The notes under the pieces were generated by a model, which saw only the letters and a program-made list of their open reading frames with translations, was not told where the DNA came from and searched no databases. The translations under genes were made by a program, and so were the position numbers. DNA of 64,000 nt from Fen-178 sp049516835 (GTDB lineage Bacteria; Acidobacteriota; Terriglobia; Bryobacterales; Bryobacteraceae). This document shows, in pieces, positions 35,742 through 46,861 of this stretch. The stretch lies in the NCBI GenBank assembly GCA_049516835.1, contig JBEKSR010000004.1:9241-73240 (forward strand), written 5' to 3'. Position 1 is the stretch's first letter. The number at the start of each line of letters is the position of its first letter.

Positions 35742-35780
35742 TCTTTTCTTATCTCTGCGTCTCCGCGTCTCCGCGTCGAA
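35694..35780. repeat. Right flanking inverted repeats of the GxxExxY cassette
   Basis: Complementary partners of the left arms: the inner arm spans 35694-35720 and encodes the first residues of the protein; the outer arm spans about 35752-35780 and lies just before the start codon. Together they bound a unit of about 600 bases. Confidence 0.8.
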
Positions 35781-35805
35781 ATGGAAGCCCTCAATCTACG
35801 CGTTG

Positions 35806-36831
35806 CTACTCCCGAGGCACCCCCTTCCACTCCAGTATCCGCTTCAAGATATCGTCCTGGTTCAGCCGGTCCGATTCCGCATGAAAATTCAGCAAAATGC
35901 GGTGGCGCAGAACCGGGATGTACATCGAGCGGATGTCTTCGTAGCTCACGTGATAACGGCCCCGCATCAGGGCCCTCGCTTTGGCCGACAAAACCAGGAA
36001 CTGGGCGGCGCGCACACTGGCGCCGTAGTTGACGTACTTCCTGACGAAGTCGGGCGAGGTTTCGTCGCGGGGACGCGAGACGCGGACCATGTCCACGGCG
36101 TGGCGCGCCACGCTCTCGCCAATCGGGACCATGCGCACCAGTTGCTGAAAATCCAGGATCTCCTCGGCGTTCGTCACGCAGTCGGCGTGCGCGATGGTGG
36201 TGACGGTCGTCAGGTCCACCACCTCCAGCTCTTCATCGGCCGTGAGGTAGTCGAGCACCGTGTTGAACAGAAAGCGGTCGAGCTGCGCTTCGGGCAGCGG
36301 GTAGGTGCCCTCCAGCTCGATGGGGTTCTGCGTCGCCAGCACAAAGAACGGCGCGGGCAGCTTGTAATTGTTGCCGCGCACCGTGCAGGCCAGCTCCTGC
36401 ATGGCCTCCAGCAGCGCGCTCTGCGTCTTCGGCGGAATGCGGTTGATCTCGTCGGCCAGCAGGATGTTGCCGAAGATCGGCCCTGGCACGAAGGTCCAGG
36501 TGCGGTGGCCGCTAACCGGGTCCTCTTCAATGATGTCGGTGCCGGTGATGTCGCTCGGCATGAGATCCGGCGTGAACTGGATGCGCTTGAAAACCAGGCC
36601 GAGGGTCTGCGCCAGCGTACGCACCAGCAGGGTCTTGGCGGTGCCGGGCAGGCCGGTGATCAGACAATGGCCGCCCACGAACAGGCCGATCATGACCTGC
36701 TCCAGCACCTCCTGCTGGCCCACGATCACGCGGTGAACCTGCGTCACAATCTCGGAGTGCACCTGGCGGAAGCGCTGGATGCGCGATTTCAAAGCCTCGG
36801 AATCAATCTGCGGAGTCGCGGTTGTCGACAT
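35806..36831 (-). CDS. MoxR-family AAA+ ATPase
   Basis: A 341-residue MoxR ATPase: Walker A in G-L-P-G-T-A-K-T near residues 60-67, Walker B in I-L-L-A-D-E-I-N-R near residue 123, sensor 1 in A-T-Q-N-P-I-E near residue 172 and the C-terminal lid domain. MoxR proteins act as chaperones that load metal or remodel VWA partners. The neighbours (DUF58, BatA-like VWA) are the standard set. It follows the TPR protease gene with a short gap. Confidence 0.96.
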   Translation of the reverse strand: MSTTATPQIDSEALKSRIQRFRQVHSEIVTQVHRVIVGQQEVLEQVMIGLFVGGHCLITGLPGTAKTLLVRTLAQTLGLVFKRIQFTPDLMPSDITGTDIIEEDPVSGHRTWTFVPGPIFGNILLADEINRIPPKTQSALLEAMQELACTVRGNNYKLPAPFFVLATQNPIELEGTYPLPEAQLDRFLFNTVLDYLTADEELEVVDLTTVTTIAHADCVTNAEEILDFQQLVRMVPIGESVARHAVDMVRVSRPRDETSPDFVRKYVNYGASVRAAQFLVLSAKARALMRGRYHVSYEDIRSMYIPVLRHRILLNFHAESDRLNQDDILKRILEWKGVPRE

Positions 36832-36843
36832 GATGTTGTATTC

Positions 36844-39096
36844 TCACTTAGCTTCGGGAGTGGTCAATTCCAGCAAGAGCTTTTGGGCGGGGCGGTACCC
36901 TGGGGCTGTTTCCAGGGCCGCCAGCAATTCGTCTTTGGCCTGCTCGGACTCGTGGTTCAACTGATAGGCGCGCGCCAGGTCGTAGTGCGACCGCGCCGGG
37001 TCGATGGGGTTGTGCGCCAGCACCGCGCGGAACTCGCGAATGGCGCCGGCCACGTTGCCCGCGTCCATCCACAGCGCGCCCAGCCTCTGGTGCTGGCCGT
37101 TATCCATCGGATAGATGTAGTTCAGGCGGACCAGCACGTCCGCGGCTTCCTTCTTGCGGCCGGCATCCTCGAGCTGTTTGGCGAGCAGCTTGATGGAATC
37201 GGGATTGCGCCCGCCGGCTTTGACGTAGCGCTCAAGCCCGGCGATGGCCGCGGGCTTGTCGTCCTTGGCCAGGTACGCGCTGGCCAGAAACTCGTAGACG
37301 CTGCCCTCCTCGACGTAATCCGGATACATGTCGCGGATGGCCACACCTTCCTTGATGACGCCGTCGTAGTCTTTGCTCCTGGCCAGGGCATTGACCTGCT
37401 TCAGCCTCTTCTGCCATTCGTCGAAGTGGTCCACCACGTTCTTGGCGCCGGCTTCGACGAACGCCAGGAACTGCTTGTCGAAGTCGGCCGGCTCCATCTT
37501 CAATTCCTTGCGGATGACCGTCGGGGTGGAGTCGTCGTTGCCGAAATCGCGCAGCATGGCGAGCAGCGTGTCCCAGCCCCACTTGCCGTTGATGTAATCG
37601 CAGATGAGGCCGCCCTGGTAGTAACTCACCACCACCTGTGTGGGGCCGGTAGGATGCACGAAGCCGCGGTCCAGCTCCGCCACCGGCAGCAGCTTCTTAT
37701 CCTTGATCGCCATGATTACGGGCGGAGCCAGGCGGTCGCCCCACTCCGGCGAGACCGCGGTCTCCTCGTGCACCGCCAGGCCCTCGGTGAACCAGCGCGG
37801 CACGTGCGAATCGGTCAGCGTCAGAGTGAACACGTGGCTCATCTCGTGCCACAGGGTGGAGGCCCAGTGGAAGCTGCCCGGCGGGCGGCCGGAAGGGCTG
37901 TCCATGGCAATGAAGGAGCCGTAAGTGGCCGAGGTGAAGGTGACGCCCAGCGCGCCCAGCCCAGGCATGCCGAGGGTGCGAACGGCGAAGTCTTCGTGGT
38001 CGGGGTAGACCTCTACCCGCACGGGCTTGGCGAGCTTGAGCCGGTACTTCTTCTCGTAGGTCGCAATGATGCGCTCCATTTCCGATTCGAAGTACGGACG
38101 CAGCAGTTCCGCTTCCTTTTTGTCGAGCTTCAGAATGACGAGGCCGGTCTGGACGGTGTCGAATTTCCTGTAGCTATCCAGTAACCTCAGTGAGTTGATG
38201 GTGGCGCTGTCCTTGAAATCGTTGTTGAAGCAGGTCTCGAGTTGCTTAAAGGCCTCTTCATCCTGCCCCAGGCGCATGAGGTTGATGCCCAGTTGCGAGC
38301 GCGCGCTGTACAATTGCGGATCGAGCTGGATGGCCTTGCGGTAATACTGAACGCCTTCTTCGTAGCGGCGGTTGAGAACGAAAAAATGGCCGGCGGTTTC
38401 GTAGCCGCGGGCGGTGCGGGGGTCCCAGGAAGTGTCCTTCTTGCCGGCCAGCCAGTCGATGGTGGCGAGGATGGCTCTGCCCTCGACGGACCTGGCGTCA
38501 ATGGCCAGCGCCTTGTTGGCCTCTTCCAGGGCCATGGCGGTATCGTTGTCCTCGAGCGCGAGGCGCGCCAGAAGCTCCTGGGCCTCCAGCAGCTTAGGGT
38601 CCGACGCCAGCGTCTTGTGCGCCAGCCCGGCGGCCACGCTTTCGAAATTCTCCGCCGCCACCAGCGCCAGGCCCAGCAGGGCGCCGGCGTGGTCCTTCTT
38701 CAATTCGAGCGCTTCGTTGAAGAGGTCCACGGCCTCCTTCGGCTGGGAGTGATCCAGGAACATCCGGCCCCAGCGCACCCGGTAATCGGGATTCCTGGGA
38801 TTCTGGGCAACCAGCGCGCGGAACACGTCGTTGGCTTCCTGGAAGCGGCGCGCTTTCCAGAATGCCTCGGCCTGCTCCAGCGTCTGCGCCGGCAGAAGTG
38901 ACGCCAGCAACAGCGCAAAGGCGACCAGTACCGCGACCGAGTGATTTCCGCCCTGGCCGGGTTTGTGGGGCAGAATTGCATCCTGCGGCGGGTTGGCAAC
39001 CCGCCAGTTGCGCCGGTAAAAAACCGGCGCGCAGCTTGCAAAGCTGCCCCACAAGCTGAGGCATGCCCGGCCCGAAGCGCTGAGCCACATGCTCAC
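36844..39096 (-). CDS. TPR protein with gluzincin (peptidase MA-like) domain
   Basis: A 750-residue protein: signal-like hydrophobic segment at about residues 54-70, TPR repeats to about residue 300, a zinc-protease core with H-E-M-S-H at residues 417-421 and a third ligand Glu438 in W-F-T-E-G-L, then more TPR repeats. This fits the peptidase MA-like gluzincins. The GTG start at 39096 overlaps the stop of the caspase-like gene (GTGA). Residues 15-45 are encoded by a palindromic element, pushing the signal segment unusually far from the start; no other in-frame start lies between. Confidence 0.88.
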   Translation of the reverse strand: MSMWLSASGRACLSLWGSFASCAPVFYRRNWRVANPPQDAILPHKPGQGGNHSVAVLVAFALLLASLLPAQTLEQAEAFWKARRFQEANDVFRALVAQNPRNPDYRVRWGRMFLDHSQPKEAVDLFNEALELKKDHAGALLGLALVAAENFESVAAGLAHKTLASDPKLLEAQELLARLALEDNDTAMALEEANKALAIDARSVEGRAILATIDWLAGKKDTSWDPRTARGYETAGHFFVLNRRYEEGVQYYRKAIQLDPQLYSARSQLGINLMRLGQDEEAFKQLETCFNNDFKDSATINSLRLLDSYRKFDTVQTGLVILKLDKKEAELLRPYFESEMERIIATYEKKYRLKLAKPVRVEVYPDHEDFAVRTLGMPGLGALGVTFTSATYGSFIAMDSPSGRPPGSFHWASTLWHEMSHVFTLTLTDSHVPRWFTEGLAVHEETAVSPEWGDRLAPPVIMAIKDKKLLPVAELDRGFVHPTGPTQVVVSYYQGGLICDYINGKWGWDTLLAMLRDFGNDDSTPTVIRKELKMEPADFDKQFLAFVEAGAKNVVDHFDEWQKRLKQVNALARSKDYDGVIKEGVAIRDMYPDYVEEGSVYEFLASAYLAKDDKPAAIAGLERYVKAGGRNPDSIKLLAKQLEDAGRKKEAADVLVRLNYIYPMDNGQHQRLGALWMDAGNVAGAIREFRAVLAHNPIDPARSHYDLARAYQLNHESEQAKDELLAALETAPGYRPAQKLLLELTTPEAK
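38963..39054. repeat. 92-bp triple-hairpin palindromic element
   Basis: Bounded by the 11-base inverted repeats TTGTGGGGCAG and CTGCCCCACAA. Inside stand three hairpins: GGCGGGTT-G-GCAACCCGCC type near 38986-39004, GCGCCGGT/ACCGGCGC near 39010-39030, and GCAGCTT/AAGCTGC near 39031-39047. It is read in frame as part of the TPR protease N-terminus. Confidence 0.85.
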
Positions 39097-40010
39097 TTCT
39101 CCAGCGCCTCCTGGGTTCGGGCGAGTTCCATCAAGAGCTGCATCAACTGCTTCTTGTACGCGTCGGCCGGCATAGCGGCCTTCTCGTACTTCAGTTTGTC
39201 TATGGCCTGTTCGAGCTGCTCCTTTCTTTCGAGCAGCGGCCGCTTGGCGGGGTCGCGCGCGGCGGCGGCGTTGGCGCCCAACCGCACCACGGGGAAGGCG
39301 GCGGCCAGTTTGCCTTCGCCGTTCTCGGCCGAAGGGACACGCTCGCCCTCGCCCTTGCCGGTGTCCTCGAGGACCGCGTGCTCGGTGGCCAGGCGCTTCT
39401 GCGAATCGTAGAAATCCGACGTCTTGCGCTGGGCGTAATGGAAGGCTTCGAGCGCGGAGATGGCTTCGTTCTTATCCACGTCCGCCGCCGGATCGCGCAG
39501 CGCTTCGGCCCAATAGCGGGCGAAAACGGTGGCGTTCTTTTCGGTCCCGGTCTTGGTAGCGGCGATCACCACGCGGGTGGGCCGGCGCAGCGCCTCGATG
39601 GAACCGCCGCTGGAGCTGGTCATGTTCACCACGAGCTGGCGCGTGGTGGGCACGCGGTCGAGCAACGCGGCCAACTCCGCGCCCGTAATGTCGGGGCCGG
39701 GAATGTTGAACTTGTAGTCCACGCCATCGAAGGTGCCGTGGCCGATCAGCATGACCACCAGCGCATCGGCGGGCTTGGCCTGTTTGGCGATTTCCGCGAA
39801 ACGCGCGCGGATCTGGTCGCGCGTGGGCGCCTGGAGCGTGACCACGTTGGCATCGCCGCCGGCGCGCTTCAAACTGGAGCCGATGTCTTCGGCCCACATC
39901 TTGAAGCGCTGTTCGTAATCCGGTTCGCCGCCCAGGCCGGAAATGGTCACATAAAAGGTGGCGGCGGGCGCAGAGAGCGCGGCCAGCAGCAACACGCAGA
40001 ACAGCTTCAT
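39093..40010 (-). CDS. Secreted caspase-like (C13/C14 fold) protein, likely inactive
   Basis: A 305-residue protein started at ATG 40010, overlapping the stop of the VWA gene as ATGA. A signal peptide covers residues 1-18. A caspase-type core has the His motif L-I-G-H-G-T at residues 88-93. The strand that should end in the catalytic Cys reads V-V-N-M-T-S-S-S-G-G-S (residues 127-137), with Ser/Thr and no Cys. An acidic D-V-D-K-N-E loop and a charged C-terminal coiled coil follow. The family link is by fold-style motifs, so moderate certainty. Confidence 0.75.
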   Translation of the reverse strand: MKLFCVLLLAALSAPAATFYVTISGLGGEPDYEQRFKMWAEDIGSSLKRAGGDANVVTLQAPTRDQIRARFAEIAKQAKPADALVVMLIGHGTFDGVDYKFNIPGPDITGAELAALLDRVPTTRQLVVNMTSSSGGSIEALRRPTRVVIAATKTGTEKNATVFARYWAEALRDPAADVDKNEAISALEAFHYAQRKTSDFYDSQKRLATEHAVLEDTGKGEGERVPSAENGEGKLAAAFPVVRLGANAAAARDPAKRPLLERKEQLEQAIDKLKYEKAAMPADAYKKQLMQLLMELARTQEALEK

Positions 40011-42265
40011 ACTACACCCCACCGTCTGCGCAGCAGCCACTCGCTGGCGCGGATCGCGAGAGCCAGCAGGAAGATCGCGGGCATGTCCCAGAGGTCGCGG
40101 GTCTCGCGTGTGGAGATGCCCGCTTCCGAGTACGAAATCTCATTTGCAAGTTTGGACGCTTCAGCGGGCTTGTAGTAACGGCCGCCGGTCTGCGCGGAGA
40201 GCTTTTCCAGCAGTTCGCGGTTCTGCGAGGCATGGAAATTCTCCGCCACGCCGTCTTCCCTCCGGAAAGTCACGACGTCGCGCCCGACCTCCTCCTGCTC
40301 GCGGCCGGCGATGATATCGGCCACGTAAGAGCCGGGCTTTTCGGCGGTCCATTCCCCGCTGTAGACGCCCTCTTCGAGCGGTTGCGGCGTCAGCTCGACG
40401 GTGGCGGAAGCGCCGTCGGGAGCCATGAAGCGCGCCTGCACCCTGGCGTTGGTCACGGGCTTGTACTGCTTGTCGCGAACCTCCACCCGCAGCGGCACCT
40501 TGCTTTCATCGGAGAGCACCGGCTTGGGTGTCGAGGCAGTCACCTGGCCGGGCGTATCGGTCACCAGGTAGCGCAGAATCTGCTGCCAGAAAGTGGGTTG
40601 CGTCTTGTCGTCATGGGGCAGCCACATCTTCCAGCGCCAGCTTCCCTCGGTGGCGAACAGCACGGTGCGGCCGCGGCCGTAATTCTCCGTCACCAGCAGA
40701 GGCGGTTTGCGCCTCCCCGCGGGGGTGGAAACCAGGAGCACCGTGGCGCCGGGCTTGGGATCGCCGGCGTCCTGATAGTTGGCCATTTGCGGCATCTTCT
40801 TCCACCGTTCGAGGTTGCGCGCGGGGTCCTCATCCAGCCGGCAGAGGACGCTCTGCGCACCCGCGGCGGTGAGTTCCTGGCCCGTGAAGTCGCGGTGAAA
40901 AGTGCCTTTGCCCTCGGGCAGGTTGGTGGGCACCAGGTCGGCCAGCGCGGAAGCCGGGTAGCCGCCGTCGGAGAGCGTGGCGCGCCCGCCCATGAAGAGC
41001 AGGCCGCCGCCGCGGCGGTCCACGAAGTCGCGAATCAACTGCTGTTGGGTGGGCGTAAAATAGTTGGCCTCGACGCTGCCGATAATCAGCCCCTGGTAGG
41101 CAAACAGATCTTCGGCCTTGGAGGGGAAGCCGTCCTCCAGCTCGTGCGGTTCCGGCGGGTCCGGCACGCCCTGGCGGTAGATCTTGTTCTGGGTGGTGCG
41201 CAGCATGGTCACCAATTCGATGTTGTTGTAGTCGTCCAGGGCGCGGCGGATGAACTTAAACTCCCATCGCGGCTCGCCCTCTATATAAAGGATGCGCGGC
41301 TTGCGCGCTTCGACGTTCACCAGGCGCGTCACTTTGTTGTTTTGGACGTTTTCTTCGCCGGGGATGGGGTCGAGCGAGATCTCCAGCGTTTTCGGCCCGG
41401 CCTCGCCGCAATTGAACACCAGCGATTCGGTCTGGGGCGCGCCCTCCGCTTTGAGCGTGACCTCTTGCGAAGCCAGCACCTTGGCGCCGTCGCGGATGCT
41501 GAGCTTGGACTTGCTGCCGGAAAGCCCGTAATTCTGGAACGTGACCAGCGCCGTGAGCTTGGATTGCGGCAGCGCGCGCGCGGGCGCCACCGCGTCGGTG
41601 ATTTCCACATCTCGCTGCGGGTGTTCGCGCCCGAATCCCATGGTGTGCACCGGGATGCGCTGGCGGCGGATGGCGGAGATGGTCTCCAGATCGATGCCGC
41701 CGGCGTTATCGGCGCCGTCGCTCAACAGCACCATGGCGCCCAGAGGGAGCGAGGAGGATTCCGCGAGCACGCGCTCGAGCGTATCGCCGATGCGCGAGGC
41801 TGGCGCCGTGGCCGAGAGTTGCTCGGGCTTTTGAATCCGTTCCGGCTCCTTGCCGAACTTGTAGAGCCGCACCTGGAAGCGGTCGCCCAGCGATTTCAGC
41901 AGGCCGCCGTTGAGCACCGCCTGGGCGGCGGCTTCGCGCGTGCCGGAGGTGTCGGCCAGAGACATGCTGCGGGAGTCGTCCACCAGCACAGCCACTACGT
42001 TCTGCTGAGGGCGCAGCGTGGCGATGCTCAAAGCCGGGTGCCACAGCAGAAGAAGCACCAGCGCCACCAGGCAGGCTTCGAGCAGCCAGATCACCACCGG
42101 CCGTAACCCGCTAAGCATGCCGTGGTTGCGGCGCACATGCCAGGACAGCAGCCCCGCGGCCGCGACCATGGCGAGCGCCAGCAGCCACAGCGGCCAGGGC
42201 GTCAGAAACACGAAGTGACCCTTGTGAAAAATGCTGGCCGGGTACTTAAACAGGATCTCGAACAT
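40007..42265 (-). CDS. VWA-domain membrane protein with amidotransferase-like region
   Basis: About 752 residues from ATG 42265. Two membrane helices lie at residues 20-70 (W-P-L-W-L-L-A-L and V-V-I-W-L-L-E-A), then a VWA domain with D-D-S-R-S-M near residue 93, a beta-rich part, a class I amidotransferase-like region (F-M-G-G-R near residue 425) and a final membrane helix. It begins the MoxR operon, and is the second VWA protein in it. The open frame upstream of 42265 covers a repeat and is not supported. Confidence 0.88.
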   Translation of the reverse strand: MFEILFKYPASIFHKGHFVFLTPWPLWLLALAMVAAAGLLSWHVRRNHGMLSGLRPVVIWLLEACLVALVLLLLWHPALSIATLRPQQNVVAVLVDDSRSMSLADTSGTREAAAQAVLNGGLLKSLGDRFQVRLYKFGKEPERIQKPEQLSATAPASRIGDTLERVLAESSSLPLGAMVLLSDGADNAGGIDLETISAIRRQRIPVHTMGFGREHPQRDVEITDAVAPARALPQSKLTALVTFQNYGLSGSKSKLSIRDGAKVLASQEVTLKAEGAPQTESLVFNCGEAGPKTLEISLDPIPGEENVQNNKVTRLVNVEARKPRILYIEGEPRWEFKFIRRALDDYNNIELVTMLRTTQNKIYRQGVPDPPEPHELEDGFPSKAEDLFAYQGLIIGSVEANYFTPTQQQLIRDFVDRRGGGLLFMGGRATLSDGGYPASALADLVPTNLPEGKGTFHRDFTGQELTAAGAQSVLCRLDEDPARNLERWKKMPQMANYQDAGDPKPGATVLLVSTPAGRRKPPLLVTENYGRGRTVLFATEGSWRWKMWLPHDDKTQPTFWQQILRYLVTDTPGQVTASTPKPVLSDESKVPLRVEVRDKQYKPVTNARVQARFMAPDGASATVELTPQPLEEGVYSGEWTAEKPGSYVADIIAGREQEEVGRDVVTFRREDGVAENFHASQNRELLEKLSAQTGGRYYKPAEASKLANEISYSEAGISTRETRDLWDMPAIFLLALAIRASEWLLRRRWGVV

Positions 42266-42317
42266 GCAGGCCCACTCCGCGAATCCCTCGTATGTGAGAC
42301 AGGATAACACGCGCGCC

Positions 42318-42400
42318 GCAAAACCAGGGGACTGACCAATCTGTTCCCAAGGCGCCGCTCTTGCGCCGCGCGGACAGATCGGTCTGTCCCCCGGTTTTGC
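42318..42400. repeat. Palindromic element, family with GACAGACCG arms (copy 1)
   Basis: Arms of 27 bases, GCAAAACCAGGGGACTGACC onward at 42318 and its complement ending at 42400, differ at three positions. The central part reads CCCAAGGCGCCGC...GCGCCGCG. Copies with the same order are at 61498-61566 and 63740-63822. This copy lies in the divergent gap between the VWA gene and uvrA. Confidence 0.8.
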
Positions 42401-42461
42401 TCTCCGAGCGCACCCTCTTTGCGCCGTGCGGAGGTCTTTGGGATCATGGTAGGGGTCGTTC

Positions 42462-45257
<2,796 letters not shown>

Positions 45258-45261
45258 GTGG

Positions 45262-45289
45262 GACAGACCATCGCCTTTCGTGGTCTGTC
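45262..45289. terminator. Hairpin after uvrA (GACAGACCA family)
   Basis: GACAGACCA (45262-45270) and TGGTCTGTC (45281-45289) form a perfect 9-base stem with a 10-base loop five bases after the uvrA stop. No U-tract follows, so it is either a palindromic repeat or a stabilising 3' hairpin rather than a textbook terminator. It resembles the element at 9711-9791. Confidence 0.6.
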
Positions 45290-45328
45290 AACCCGCGCAA
45301 GGCCTACAATCATACATGAGGCTCCGCT

Positions 45329-46159
45329 ATGCGCCCCATTCTCTTCCTCGCCGTCTTACCCGCTCTGCTGCCCGCCACTCCGGCGCTCGAAATCCTCCGG
45401 CCCATCGTCGCTCAAAGCGATGGCGGCGCTCCCACGCCCGCCAGCTACGAGCACGTTGCCGGGGAGACGCTGTTCTTCACCTGCCGCGTGGCGGGTTATT
45501 CGAAGTCGCCCGAAGAGAAGATCCACGTAGCCTATTCGGTTCAGGCGTTCGATCCCAAAGGCGTCCCGATTGTCGAGCTGTACAAGAACGAGCTGGTTAC
45601 GGAAGTCACGCCGCAGGACAAAGAGTGGATGCCGAAGATCGAGACCGAGGTGCAGATTCCGCCCCTGGTGGCCTCGGGAACGTACCAGATCGTGGTCAAG
45701 GCCGAAGACGTGCTGGCCAAGACGGCGGCCGAGCTGGCGGTGCCGTTTCAGGTGCGCGGGCACGATGTCGAACCGAGCGAAACGCCGGTGGTGCGCAACT
45801 TCCGATTCTTCCGCGGCGAGGACGACGCGCAACCGCTCGACAAGCCCATCTACCACCCCGGCGACGGCGTATGGGCGAGGTTCGACATCACCGGTTTCAA
45901 GTACGGGCCCAACAACCGCGTGGATGTGAGTTACGTGACTTCGGTGATTGCGCCCAGCGGCAAAGTGCTCTGGACCCAGCCCGAGCCCGCCGTGGAGCAG
46001 TCGGAGTCCTTCTATCCCAAGCGCTACGTCGCCGCCTCGTTTGGAATCAGCCTGCAGGGCAACATTCGTCCGGGCGAATACACCATTGCGGTCAAGGTCA
46101 AAGACGCCCTCGGCAATCAGACCGGCGAGAGCAAGCAGACGTTCACCGTTTCTCAATGA
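45329..46159 (+). CDS. Secreted protein of beta-sandwich type, unknown function
   Basis: A 276-residue protein with a signal peptide (residues 1-20) followed by two regions of alternating hydrophobic residues ending with P-G-E-Y-T-I-A-V-K-V-K-D, typical of immunoglobulin-like domains. A repeated theme appears in both halves (S-G-T-Y-Q-I-V-V-K-A-x-D and P-G-E-Y-T-I-A-V-K-V-K-D), suggesting internal duplication. Probably exported; no enzyme motif. It follows uvrA after the hairpin at 45262. Confidence 0.75.
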   Translation: MRPILFLAVLPALLPATPALEILRPIVAQSDGGAPTPASYEHVAGETLFFTCRVAGYSKSPEEKIHVAYSVQAFDPKGVPIVELYKNELVTEVTPQDKEWMPKIETEVQIPPLVASGTYQIVVKAEDVLAKTAAELAVPFQVRGHDVEPSETPVVRNFRFFRGEDDAQPLDKPIYHPGDGVWARFDITGFKYGPNNRVDVSYVTSVIAPSGKVLWTQPEPAVEQSESFYPKRYVAASFGISLQGNIRPGEYTIAVKVKDALGNQTGESKQTFTVSQ

Positions 46160-46315
46160 CAGGTGCCGACCCAGGCAGTTGTCACCTCGCCCACGCTCTC
46201 GATCCGCACCGCCGGCGACCCCACCTGGTTGATCGGCGCGCTCCGCGAGCAACTCGCCCAGGCCGAATCGCCCGGTGATTCGTTTTTTCAACGCGCGAAG
46301 AGGTACGATACGGAT

Positions 46316-46528
46316 ATGGACCTTAGGGAGATCCAGCACGCTATTGAGACGCTTTCCAACGAGCAGCAGATAGCCCTCTTGGGCTGGCTTGCTGAGCGAG
46401 ATCGCCGCCAATGGGATTCCCAGATCGAGCGCGATTTCTCGCCCGACGGTGCGGGCATGGAACTTCTCAACCAGGTCAAAGCGCGGATCCGCCGGGGCGA
46501 ATCCGTGCGGATGGGTAACGGCCAGTAA
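46316..46528 (+). CDS. Small antitoxin-like protein
   Basis: A 70-residue acidic protein from ATG 46316: an N-terminal helix (I-E-T-L-S-N-E-Q-Q-I-A-L-L-G-W-L) and a C-terminal part with N-Q-V-K-A-R-I-R-R-G-E that is common in antitoxins binding RelE/ParE-type toxins. The broken toxin gene follows five bases later. The open frame extends upstream to 46163 without support. Confidence 0.65.
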   Translation: MDLREIQHAIETLSNEQQIALLGWLAERDRRQWDSQIERDFSPDGAGMELLNQVKARIRRGESVRMGNGQ

Positions 46529-46533
46529 TATCG

Positions 46534-46802
46534 GTGAGTTTCCAATCTTTTGCCTTGCCGGAGTTTTGGAAATGCTATGAGTCGTTGCCTGCCAATGTCC
46601 GGGTGTTGGCCGACGCGAGGTTTGCATTGTTCCAGTCGGAGCCGTTTTATCCTTCCCTGTCGCTCAAGCCAAAGGGTGAGGTCTGGACAGCGGACATTGG
46701 CCGTTGGTATCGTGCCATAGCTACCGCGAAGGCAACGACTTCCATTGGTTCTGGATCGGCACTCACGAGGCCTACAACAATCTGCTTCCTCGATTTGCGT
46801 AG
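46534..46802 (+). pseudogene. RelE/ParE-type toxin gene with frameshift
   Basis: From GTG 46534 the frame reads a RelE/ParE-like protein (L-P-E-F-W-K-C-Y, P-F-Y-P-S-L-S-L-K-P-K-G-E-V-W-T, G-R-W-Y-R-A-I-A). After about 46727 the family sequence continues only in the next frame (Y-R-E-G-N-D-F-H-W-F-W-I-G-T-H-E-A-Y-N-N-L-L-P-R-F), ending at 46802. One base is missing at that point. As it stands the toxin would lose its C-terminus; a sequencing error is the alternative. Confidence 0.8.
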
Positions 46803-46861
46803 GTAAGGCGTTTTTCTGGCAGCGGGCACAAAGAAGGATGTTCGGGCGTGACGCGGCCGGT

